Assembly (NCBI RefSeq): GCF_000090795.2 | Contig: NW_003546244.1 | Coordinates: 868,821 to 932,820, forward strand | DNA: 64,000 bases | Origin: Amphimedon queenslandica | Taxonomy: Eukaryota; Porifera; Demospongiae; Haplosclerida; Niphatidae | Reading direction: 5' to 3' | Part shown: positions 22,201 through 47,800 of the stretch, piece after piece | How the letters are laid out: each line of letters begins with the position of its first letter | How positions within the stretch are numbered: the stretch's first letter is position 1 | Translations under genes and position numbers: made by a program | Notes under the pieces: generated by a model | Databases searched by the model: none | Seen by the model: only the letters and a program-made list of their open reading frames with translations | Told to the model about the DNA's origin: nothing

Positions 22201-25200
22201 ACAGCAATAAAAGATACAGAGTTTGCACATGTACATGTACATGTATGTTCAAAAATCCTAAGAGTCTGATGCACTATATGTACATGTATACGTGATTGAA
22301 AAATCATTTCCATAATCACATTGGGATATACTGTAGTGTAAGTTAAATGCCCATACTGACCAGTGTCCGTATGTCCCTGCTAGGATCATCTGCCGCTTGA
22401 CCTGTGAACAACTCGAGTATAACGACACCAAAAGCGTACACGTCAGTTTTAGACGAAGGCTTTGAGTTGCGCAAGAACTCGGGTGCCATATAAGCCACTG
22501 TTCCCATGGCAACCCGGCTATTGGCGCTGACTGTGGTGACGTGAGTTGGACGGTTGAGAGACTCTCGAGCTAAACCAAAATCAGATAACTTTGGGGTCAA
22601 GTGTCTGTCAAGAAGAATATTAGAACTATGGAAGAAGAGGGGGACAGAGAGAGTAGGAGGGAGAGGAAGGGCAGAGGAAGGACAGAGTAATAGTAGAAGA
22701 GGAGTAAAAGTGATAGTGGGTGAGAATAAGGTAAGGGGTTTGAGAGAATTGATAAAGAAGTGGTTAGAGTAGGAGGAGAAGGACAGGAAGCGTAGTGAAA
22801 AAAAAAGAAAATATAAATACAATGTAAAACACACAATAATAATATAATAATGATAATAATAATAATAATAATGAGGTATTTCCGTACCTCTTCACATCAC
22901 CATGAATGAGGGACTGTGGCTCATTCACTCTGTGCAAGAAGTTAAGAGCATCAGCAACTTGACTGGCTATCTCCAAACGTAGCTTCCAATCCAAATGAAC
23001 ATTCTTCTATAATAGCAATAAAAATACCAATGATAAAAATATAATTGTAAAACCTAAATAAATAATCAATAACTTTATAGCTTACTTTCCCAAGAAGGCA
23101 ATCAGCTAATGAGCCATTCTCCATATACTCATAGACCAGGCATGGCCTAGGGCCATCATCACTAATAGCAATGAGACTCAATACATTCCTGTGCTTATAT
23201 CTATTAGGAAATAAAAACGATACATCATTCATTATCTTAATTACATCCATGGAAGGACAATTAGGAAATACTAACAGCCGCGTGTGCTGATATTGGCAGG
23301 GTAAACAATGGATTGCAAGTTTCGATATTGAAAACACACACACACACGATGCTGCACATAGTAATAATAATGAGAGCATATCAAGTGATAGATACTGTCC
23401 GTGTGTGTGATAGATACACACAGAGCATAAGGTAGCGTGTGTCTTGGAAATCAACGTACACTAGTAGTAGCATCTCTTACTTGACAAGTGACTGTAATTC
23501 CAGCATGAAGCTCTCTTGATGAAGAGGTTCAAAGAACAGCGTTCCTTCCATCTCTGACTGCATCTCTGATCTCTATTAGTCACAAACAATAACAGTTAAA
23601 GGCGAATTATTACTAATATAGCAGCCGGAAAACATAAAAGCTACATGTACACATACATGTAAAGATACAGTTATTATAATTGACCAGTTGTTCCCTTACA
23701 TTGTGTAGCTTCTTGATAGCATACGGTCCACAGCCTCTTATGTTTGCTCTAAAGACACTGCCAAAGGCTCCATGACCAACCAGTCCCTCGGTGAATATAC
23801 GAGTAGCAGTGCTGAGATCAGCATAAGAGAAACGAAGGATACTCAACTTGATATCATTATTAGAGGCAGCAGCAGAGGAGGAAGAGGAGGAGGGAGGGGG
23901 AAGAGAAGATGGGGCAGAAGAAGGAACAGAAGAGGGAGCAGAAGAAAGAGAGGGAGAAGGTGTACAATTTGTAGGCGAGCTACTTGTACCTATGAAACAA
24001 AGGAATAATGAAATGATTGTATTCTGGAAAAATACACAAAAATAAGAGGGACAGAGACAATAGGATAATAACAAGGAAAGCCAAAAAGAAAGCAAGACTC
24101 AAATGCTTTGGATTCTTACTTGAATTACTGGGTCTTGAGACAATCCCATCCAGCTGCCTCTCACACCAAGGGGAGGGTACGGTCTGAGGAGTGAATACAG
24201 GCGAGGTACCATGATACCCATCGTGGGATTGAGGGGAACACATCATCACTCCACCCCCTCCTTCGTAATGTCTCTGAGCCCTTGAGTCATGAAAGGAGGA
24301 GTCAAGAGAGGGAGGATAATGAACGAGAGGAGAATAAGGAGGAGGAGGGGGAGAGCTAAATTGAGCTGTAGGCGTATCTCCTACAGGAGAGAAGAAGCAG
24401 CCAGGCGACTGAATACCAGGAGACTGACTCTGATACTGACTAGCGGGGCTTGACGAGTGGTGGTGGGCGTTAATAAGAAACTGATTCGAAGGCATGTGAT
24501 GATTATCGTGTTGTTGGTCCTGTGGTACTCGTAGTACAGTGGTACTGATTACAGTGTTTGGTACATTTATTGGCAGTGGTCCCACTTCAGGATGGTATGT
24601 GTACTGTAGTCCGTTAGAACCATTAGCTCTGGATTGATCAGCTTCTCCTCCTCCTCCGTTTCCTTGAGCACTCCCTCCTCTCATTGAATCACTGCTCTTA
24701 GTATTAGGAGGCAGCAAGCGAAGTGACACTAAATAAAAAATGACAATGAATAGCATATATGTAATATATATATATATACACATTATATGTTTATATGTAA
24801 TTAATGTATGTTGATATGTAAATATGTAAATAATATGTAAATAGGTTGGTTCAGAATACTAACATTATGCTTCTTTGATTAGATATGGCTTAGATGCATA
24901 CCACACTTGTATACATCAAGGTTTAATTATAATAATTATTTACAAACACAATGGCTGATTGTGATGGACAGTGACAGTAAGGCATAACAGTTGATCCAAT
25001 TAGTCATCTGAGGCTCTACTGAGGCCATTGTGTTATGATGCAAACATTCATTATTATGACCACTGAAAAAGATCAATGCAATTGTGGCCACTTTAAAACC
25101 GATTTCAGTTTCAAAAAATCCTAAAAAAACTATTATTAAATATCAGTGGTCAGGGAGTCCTGCCTCCTGACACTAGTCCCTGAGTCTCCCAAAATATAAA

Positions 25201-26699
25201 CTAACAGAATAAGGTGTCCATGTACATTATGTGCACTTTATATGTACCAATAGCTAGCAGTATTGGGGCTTTGGGTGGACAGAGTGGAAAGGATTAGGAG
25301 TAACACAATGCTGTGGTCAGAGTGTCCCATCCAAGATCAACAACCTCAAAATTCCCAGCCAAACCTCTGTGTTCATACAAGCCAGTACAACATTGGGAGA
25401 ATATGCTGCCAGTATAAGAGTACTGGCAAGGATCATACTGGCACACTCAGTATAGTGAAATAAAAATACTCTAGAGTAGGGCCTGTTGTGCATGGGTACA
25501 GACTACTAGATATTAAAGATCACGATTTATATATGAAGTGACATGATGACTGATGGCAATAAACAACTCATATTAATACAACACCAACACACACCCGTAC
25601 ATGTATAATGAGGAATTCCCCTCAAGACAGGATTAATATTTCAATTAGTAACTTGGTATGCTCGCAATCAGGATGAACCTACATGCGAAATCATTAAAAG
25701 GATTCTATAAAGTCTCCTAGCTACCACAAGAAAACCTTAGTCCCTTCCACAAACGATTTACTATTACTTTGAGTATACACTACAGCTTCAGATAATTATT
25801 ATAACGCATATGAAGTAATGTACATGACAAGGCAATACAAACAGAAAGTGGAGTGGCAGAGGGTACAGACCGATTGCCTAATTGGTTTATATTACGAACT
25901 ACAGTATACTGAAACCCAATGGATATCTCTATACTAACCATACTCCTCTAATAGCTCCATTCCTCTCTTGTGTTCCATGTCCTTTAGTATCAAGTACAGA
26001 TCATCAGTTGTTACACAGCGTACGATAAAATCGTTAATGATTGCTTCAGAGGGACTCCCTGCTACTCTGTTAGCTACCGACTGGAAATTAGCCACTTCAT
26101 CTGCAGTATACTTAATCCCTATAATCATGGACAATGCAATATATACATAATAATAGGATTGTATAGTGTAGAAAACATCATTGAAATCGTGTGTATGAAT
26201 GATAAATGTTCTTTCTTAGCTGAGAAAGACAAATTGAAAATTGTACTAGCTTCAAGTGTCAGTATTTGTTATTAAACTTGATGGACTTTTCTTTCACACA
26301 TCACAAACCAACCAATATCACAATCATTGACAACTACACATCATCACGTAACATCGTTTCTAAATCATGCATGCACTTTTTTCACGAATACAGCAAAAGT
26401 ATGGATATGTATTACCTTGAGAATGCAGTATTATAAGAAAGTTTCACGTGTGTATAGTGTAGATGTGAAACGTGTTAATGTATGAATCCCTTACCAATTA
26501 CTTGAGCATGAGAGAGTAACGAGGACCAGTTGTGGTGATCCGGGTGAGTTCTATCAAGCAGCTGTGTTAGTTTCTTGACAATAGACCAAGGGAGCTGCTC
26601 TAACGTCACTGAGCGAATCTTGGCCGGTCCGCCATGAGGGCTTGTATTAGCTGCTGTCGAGAGCATCAGAGCTGGAGGCGCTGGTTGTAAACGATACAT
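19257..26699 (-). CDS. IRAK-like: IRAK/Pelle-type kinase (death domain plus Tyr-gatekeeper kinase)
   Basis: This is the signalling kinase downstream of Toll/IL-1 receptors and MyD88. The ATG at 26699 gives MYRLQPAPPALMLS; a death domain follows over two exons (26699-26513 and about 26118-25938: LEQLPWSIVKKLTQLLDRTH ... GIKYTADEVANFQSVANRVA). A Pro/Ser-rich linker exon lies at about 24729-24120. The kinase exons read FSYADLSTATRIFTEGLVGH-GAFGSVF, AIKKL (beta-3 Lys), LELQSL (alpha-C Glu), CLVYEYMENGSL (Tyr gatekeeper typical of IRAKs), HGDVKSSNILLD (IRAK1-like HGD in place of HRD, with the catalytic Asp kept), DFGLARES, and GTVAYMAPEFL...TDVYAFGVVILELFTG. The end is at about 20970-20790 and 19347-19257 (TAA). 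Introns hold a family B satellite array and a MITE. Confidence 0.93.
19930..20710 (+). repeat. Tandem satellite array, family B (about 171-180-bp monomers)
   Basis: Four to five monomers with the core CTATAGCCCATGGTTTTTT (near 19970, 20140, 20312 and 20492), then AAAAAATGG, TTCTGATACATATTGATGTC, CTTATGCTATGTAGAAAGTT and GAGCYGATTCC. It lies in the last intron of the IRAK gene. It is related to family A through the TTCTGATACATAT and CTTATG-TGTAG-AAG-TTTGAGC blocks. Confidence 0.9.
21029..21232. mobile_element. MITE-like element with GGCTGGTTTACACAGCAACG ends
   Basis: Left end TAGGCTGGTTTACACAGCAA and right end CGTTGCTGCGTAAACCCAGC-CTTA are imperfect inverted repeats of about 23 bp around 204 bp with no coding frame. 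It lies in an IRAK intron. TA or TTA at both ends may be the target duplication. The superfamily is uncertain. Confidence 0.75.
21390..21409. repeat. (GT)n microsatellite
   Basis: About ten GT units in an IRAK intron. Confidence 0.9.
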
Positions 26700-26894
26700 T
26701 AAACAATAGGCTGAGCACGGGCAATAGTAACTGTGACTATTCATGATGTTCAACTTACTCTGAATGTCAGAGAGACGAGGCCAAAAGAATCTTTTATATC
26801 TCAACAGTACAGAACTGATCGCAATGAATATTAAATTAGTTTATAAGCCACACCTCCTTGTTAATAAATGAAATAAATAGACCAGGAGTAGATT
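26700..26894. promoter_or_regulatory. Shared divergent upstream region of IRAK and DLD
   Basis: About 195 bp between the two start codons. AT-rich, no TATA box in a convincing position. Bidirectional use is inferred from gene order. Confidence 0.45.
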
Positions 26895-30939
<4,045 letters not shown>

Positions 30940-31149
30940 AACCATTGTGACCAGATAATAACTATTATAACACTGCATTGCACACACACACATGCAGATC
31001 GAGTGCTGTTTTATGGCTATAGACGACATTGTCCTACATAAATTATTTAAGTAATTATTGCAAACCAATTGTTATTTGTTCTTTGAAAAATTTAGATTAT
31101 TATTATAAATGGTGTGTCCTGCATCACACAACTTTGATGCTATATAGTT

Positions 31150-31980
31150 GATGCTATATAGTATGTACTATTATAGTTGCTACAAGACTTTTTAAAATGG
31201 CCATAACTTTAAAAATTATAGTTGGAATCAGCTCAAACTTTCTACATAGCATAAGGACATCAATATGCATCAGAAAATGTAATAAAAATTGGGGGTGATT
31301 TCTGAGCCATTTTTCGGAAAAAACCATGGGCTATAGTACAGGGTATTTTTCAGAAATTTGGCCAAATTTTTAAAATGGCCATAACTCGAAAAGTATTTGT
31401 TGGAATCAGCTCAAACTTTCTACATAGCATAAGGACATCAATATGCATCAGAAAATGTAATAAAAATTGGGGGTGATTTCTGAGCCATTTTTCAGAAAAA
31501 CCATGGGCTATAGTACAAGGTATTTTTCAGAAATTGGCCAAATTTTAAAAATGGCCATAACTCAGAAAATACTTGTCGGAATCAGTTCAAACTTTCTACA
31601 TAGCATAAGGACATCAATATGTATCAGAAAATGTAATAAAAATTGGGGGTGATTTCTGAGCCATTTTTCAGAAAAAACCATGGGCTATAACAGGGTATTT
31701 TCAGAAATTTGGCCAAATTTTTAAAATGGCCATAATTCAAAAAATACTTGTCGGAATCAGTTTAAACTTTCTACATAGCATAGGGACATCAATATGTATC
31801 AGAAAATGTAATAAAAATTTGGGGTGATTTTTGAGCCATTTTTAAAGAAAAAACCATGGGCTATAGTACAGGGTATTTTTCAGAAATTGGCCAAATTTTT
31901 AAAATCGCCATAACTCAAAATATTTGTTGGAATCAGTTCAAACCTTCTACATAGCATAAGGACATCAGTGTGTTTTTCCA
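31150..31980 (-). repeat. Tandem satellite array, family B, reverse orientation (about 176-bp monomers)
   Basis: Nearly five monomers, with CCATGGGCTATAGTACAGGG-like cores near 31325, 31501, 31679 and 31855. It is the reverse complement of the array at 19930-20710. It fills most of the gap between the DLD and plexin 3' ends. Copies are close to each other in sequence, so it is more homogeneous than the other arrays. Confidence 0.92.
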
Positions 31981-32189
31981 ATAATTTTTTTTCTCCTGTC
32001 AGTTAATGTTTTTCTGCGTCCAAATTTCTACTCCTCACCATTTTGTTTCTGTTCACTTTTTAATTAAAAATTTATGTAAAGCAATTGTAAAGAGAGTTTA
32101 TAATAGCAATGTCATAATAATCTATTACATTATAATACACACATCCACACACACACACACACACACACGTCGAGAGGTTAAAAGAATGA

Positions 32190-42489
<10,300 letters not shown>

Positions 42490-44803
42490 GATGACTTCTA
42501 TAGCGTGGAATAAGGAGCACTGATTACAAGGCACATAATAAGATGACTGTGTGAAGATTTACAGGATGTAAGTCAAAGAGCTAAAATAGACCACTTCCTG
42601 TTGTAAAATTATTGATTAGATCACGAACTCTTGATTTTCTGTTATATAGATCTAGATAATTAATTATAAATATATAGAATCTACTTATTGTTGAAATTGA
42701 AAGTCTAAATTATGTATAAATTTATGTATCATTTTAAAATAATTTGAAAGTTGAGATTCTTTCATATTCAAGGACTAAAATTGAATGACATTGTCATCAA
42801 TTTTGTGTCTAGGCAATATAAAGCTACAGTTTTTCTCTTTTTTTCTACTAATAGTTACCATTGGATCCTGCAATGCAGCAAGAATGTCAATGTCTCAGTA
42901 TATCATTTGATGTAGGACGTGATATTATTCATAGATAATCTACATCAAAGGTGTAAAATATAGAAAAAGAATTTTTAATAGTACATGTACTATAGTTCTG
43001 TCATGATCATCAGAAATGGCTCCAAAAAATTATGATTTTGTCTAATACATATAATGCTTATCTATGCTACATTAAAATTAGATCTATGTGCAAAGCATAA
43101 ATTTCAAAAGTTGCTCAAAAATCCGGCCAAAAACTACAGTATATGTTTTTATCAAACCATCTACACAGTCACAATATATAATAATTATCAAACCACAGTA
43201 TATCAAGCCAAAGTTCCTGTACTACAGTACAGAAATTTTTTGCCAAATTTTGCCAAAAATGGCAAAGAAAGAATTTTCCATATTGATAATTTTTCATATA
43301 TATGTATGCATATACATGTTTTTATGTTGTGTAGCAGGTTTGAGCTGATTCAGATCAAAATATGAATTTTTTATGAATTCTCCAAAATCAAGCTAAAGTC
43401 CCTGTACTACAAGTACAGGAATTTTGGCCAAATTTTGCCAAATTTTTTTCTGATGCATATACATGTTCTTATTTTGTGTGGCAAGTTTGATTGATTCAGA
43501 TCAAAATTAGATTTTTTTAATTAACTTTTTAAGTTACTCAAAAATTGGGCCAAAGTCTCTGTACTATAGTAGAGAAACTTTGGTTAAATTTTTCCAAAAT
43601 AACTTAAAGAATATTTTCTATTTTTATTATTTTTTCCCAATACATTATACATGTTCTTATGTTGTGTAGCAAGTTTGAGCTGATTATGATCAAATTTTAT
43701 TTTTTATGAATTTTAAGGTTGCTCCAAAATTTAGCCAAAGTCTCTGTACTATACATAGTACAGGGATTTTGGCCAAATTTTGCAAAAAATAACTTTTAAA
43801 AATTCTTTACTTTTATAATTAAAAAAAATAAATACTATGTTGTTTATAAATTTTGTGCTGATTTTGATTGAAATCATATTTTTTACAATTTTTAAAAGTT
43901 ACTCCAAAATTGGTTAAAGACCATAGGTCATGTAGTACAAGAATATCTACATTAAAATATTGTCACAAATCACTCTATCTATTGAATTTAAGTAGAGCTC
44001 TGTTACTTATTAACTGAGACAGACCATAATTATTGCATCAATGGCCTAATTATGGCCAGATTTGAAAATTCAGTGCTGTACATTAGATAATTAAAAATAC
44101 TTATGGAAGCAAAATGCATTATTAGCTACTAAATTACTGCTAAGAGCTAGTTTTCTTGTTAACATTGCGGTCACAAAAGGTTTTCACAAACATTGTATTG
44201 CATATTACTTGGTCACAAATATGCATTTAAGTTGATATACATCTCTTAAAAATTTATGGCATTATTATGTCATGCTTTACCCATTATTGTTCACACTGCA
44301 CCATAATGGTATTATACCTTTGCCAATAGTTTGACACAAAGTCAGCAAAGTGAGCCTACTTACAAACGTATAGCTATGTTAAAATTCTCAATTTAACTAT
44401 TAGTTCTATTGACTAAACATTAGCTTAAGGCATTACATCTAATCTATCTAAATTATATGTCAAGTGCAATAATAATCATTTAGATTAAACGTCGTTTCAT
44501 TATGATAATAACAATAACAAGAAACAAAAACAATACTATAAATTAACTATAATTATCAACTCAAAATTCAGTGACAAAAATAACAAATAATAAGTAATAA
44601 ATAAATAACAAAAAATTACAAAAATAAGAAAAAAATTAAAAGCAGCTCAGATTACTGGTAATGAATAATAATAAGTTGTTTCCATGGTTTCATTGCATAC
44701 CACACCCACTGCATCCTCCACATTCCTCTTCCTACTAGTGTGAGAGGAACATGCACTCACTCTGTTGATTTATAGAGAGATAGCAAAGAGAAAGGGACAC
44801 AAA
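42490..44803. promoter_or_regulatory. Shared upstream region of the two divergent plexins
   Basis: A 2.3-kb AT-rich gap between the two plexin start codons. Its middle is a satellite array (43090-43920). The parts next to each gene (42490-43000 and 43950-44803) have no coding exon. The right end has a low-complexity A-rich stretch at about 44560-44640. Promoter function is inferred from position only. Confidence 0.5.
43090..43925 (+). repeat. Tandem satellite array, family A, diverged
   Basis: About four to five monomers with cores near 43213, 43399, 43556 and 43741 (for example TCTCTGTACTATACATAGTA, in which the palindrome has grown). Spacing is about 186, 157 and 185 bp, so one unit carries a deletion. 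It is clearly older than the 54720-55400 array. Confidence 0.88.
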
Positions 44804-47800
44804 ATGTCAGGAGGACTTTTCTGCTGTCTTTTAGTTCTCTGTATCTTGGGAGGAGTCAGATCTCAGTCTCTCATCTCGTCTACTCTCTCTAGTACCGTCA
44901 CCTATTTAGCTGTTAGTAGTAATGGAGTCTTTGTTAGTACTGCCAATCAAGTTCACCGGTTCTCGTCTACCCTACAACAGTTAGAGGGCTCTCCTGATAC
45001 TCCCGGTGGTACTATTGATGGAATAGCTAGTACACCTGATGGCGAATGGTGTGTAGTGTGTACTGATGATGGTGGTGTAACGTGTTCTGTTCTTAATGGA
45101 TCTAACCTTCAAGCTCCTGCTAATAGAACAGTGGATCTTAACAGTGGTACTGCTACTAGTCTAGTTGTGTTTACTGTAGATGGTAACAGCTTTTATACTG
45201 GGAGCTTTGTTAATCCTCGTATTCTATATCATCAGTATTGGTTTGCTGGTAGCACACTGTCAAGAGCTACTAATCCTGCAAATCAAATAGCTTCATTCAC
45301 TCGTGTATTTGTGAGTGGTTTCTTTGCATCAGGATATGCTTATTATGTTGTGATTGATCCTCCACCAAGTGGCAACCAAAATCGGCTCCGTATAATAAGA
45401 GTGTGTAATGACAGTGCAGTTGACAGTGCAACTGATAGTTTCAACAATCAATATGAACTGACTTTAGGTTGTGATGGTAATAATGCTTTCTTCAATCCTA
45501 CTTTACGTGGTGTATCAGTTATTAATGAAGAGACATTGTTAATTGCAATAAGTGCTGATTCAAACGATATATGTTCATACAGTCTGTCTCAGATTAACTC
45601 TTTAATGGATACTGCTTATCAGTCATGTGTAATTAATGGTACTGGTAATAAGAATATCGTTTGGCAGAGCTCTGCATCATGCTCAGGAGGATTAACTGGA
45701 AGTATTGTGAGTTAAACTTTTATAGTATTGTAATAATTATACCTCCTAACAGTGTAGTATATCAGATTCAAGAGGTGCTAATCCAGCTCCAGCAGTTGGT
45801 GTATCAAACCCTCTCACTTCCACTGGTCTAGTTACTAACAATACTATACTGACTGGATTAACTGCTATTGTTGGAGTGTCCATTGATGATAATGATTTTA
45901 TTTATTTCGCATTTTCAGTGAATAGCAATAATTACATCAATAAGGTTAGTAGTTGGTATATACATGTAGTCTTAATTACAGTTTCATATAAATCCTACAG
46001 TATCACTTGGTCAATAGCACAACCCTTACATTTGTGTCCGAAGTTACACTGACCTCTTCAATCACAGTACTAAAGTGGACCCAAGGCTCTGAGTATGTGT
46101 ATGGTATCAGTGGTTCTAATGTAAGTATAATGATAATGATAGGGTGTTATTGTTGAGTCTATTCCATGTACAGGTCATTGCATTAAAGATAGAGGATTGT
46201 TCCAGTGCTACTAGTTGCTCTGAGTGTGTTAGTTTAGGTGATCCATTGTGTGGTTGGTGTATGATAGAGAACAAGTGTTCACGAAGACCATTTTGCCAAG
46301 ACAGTTATCAAGAAAGACGATACCTAACACAAGGAGACAGTAATAATTGCTTTGATACAGTATCTATTAATCCAAGTACTTATGTGATAGATACAGAGCA
46401 GGAACCTCATCAGGTATGTATCATTAACAACAGAACAGTATGACATTCCATTTCTCTTTAGGTTAATTTAACATTTTCACCAGCTCCTCCTCCTCCTACA
46501 ATTACCGAGGAAGAATATTTCTGTGTATTTAATGGTATCATGAGTCCATTGGAACTATCAATGGGTACTAATACTGGTAGCTGTTCAGTAGAAGGCATAG
46601 TGTCTCAGGTCACTGGCATACAACTAGGTAATATAATATTACCTATTCATAACCTGACCTCCTCTTTCATTTCTGTCTGTATTTACATTTTCTCTCTTTT
46701 CAGATACTACTTTTAGTATATACAGCAATAGAACTAATGTCAATTTCTATACAAGACCCAGTAACTATACTTTTTACAACTGCCCTACAGCAACAGAGTG
46801 AGTTACGAGCCATAGAGTAACGTTGTATTAGCATGTTTAAATTAATTATTTAATAATAATTGTGACAACTAAGATGTTGGTATGTCCTGTCATCTCCTCT
46901 TATGATGACAACCAGTAGTACTATACTGTGGGAATGTAGTAAGCCAGAGCTCAATTAGGGGCCAGCTACTGAGTCAGTTTACTACTAACAAAGTGTGTCA
47001 GCAGCACCACTTGTATTATCAATAGCATTATTTACCTTTACCAATAATCTACTGGACAGATCTACATGTACACATGTAGATTGACCTATATCTTGCCCAA
47101 CATGTTGTTCCATTCTCTCTGCCAGTGTATATTACAGAGTCTGTGTACACAAGTTAGCCACCATTACATACCACACTCATCATGGGCCAATATTGAGTGT
47201 GTATTAGCTCAGTTGTGTACCTGGGGCTTCACTGGGGAGAGTGTGTGGCTTGTAAGGGCTACTTGTGACAATGTTCCAGTACATAGGATCAGCATAGTGA
47301 TAATTGATTGACAGATTTATATACCCACAGCAGCTATTCCCACATCTGCCATATCAATTCATTAATCAGTTGTACAGTACATGTACATGTACCTGCTTAT
47401 GCCTTGTATAGTGGTGTAGTGTGTGTATGGTTGGTCAGGTGTTCAAAGGATGTTGTATCACTGATCAACCTCTCCTTCCTAGTTTGGCAACCTTATCATC
47501 TCAAACATGTCATTTATGTAATGCTATATTATTGTTTTTACTCTTAAAAGGAACACAAATTCCATGGACATTACTTTAATTATGGGTATTGGATGTCAGT
47601 CCTAACTGCCTCTATAGCCTGTTTGTGAACATGGACACATTTGGCAGTGTTGTTTGTGGGTTGATGGATCATTAGTACACTCCTACACATTTCATGAGTG
47701 TGTAGTTATTACTAGCTTTGTCACTAGTGCTAAGAGTTGTACAAAATTGGCTAATTCGGCAGTATTGATATGTGATGAATTGTTCTCCAATCTCATTAGT

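Noticed and set aside
25263-25463. Plus-strand frame in the large IRAK intron
   Set aside because: No splice context, no recognised similarity and no terminal repeats; possibly a worn repeat, but unsupported.
26700-26804. Upstream extension of the IRAK frame
   Set aside because: It has no ATG, only a non-standard start; MYRLQPAPP at 26699 directly precedes the death domain.
43054-43365. Open frame of about 100 codons upstream of the plexins
   Set aside because: It overlaps the family A satellite; similar short frames in other arrays are repeat translations without conserved codon bias.
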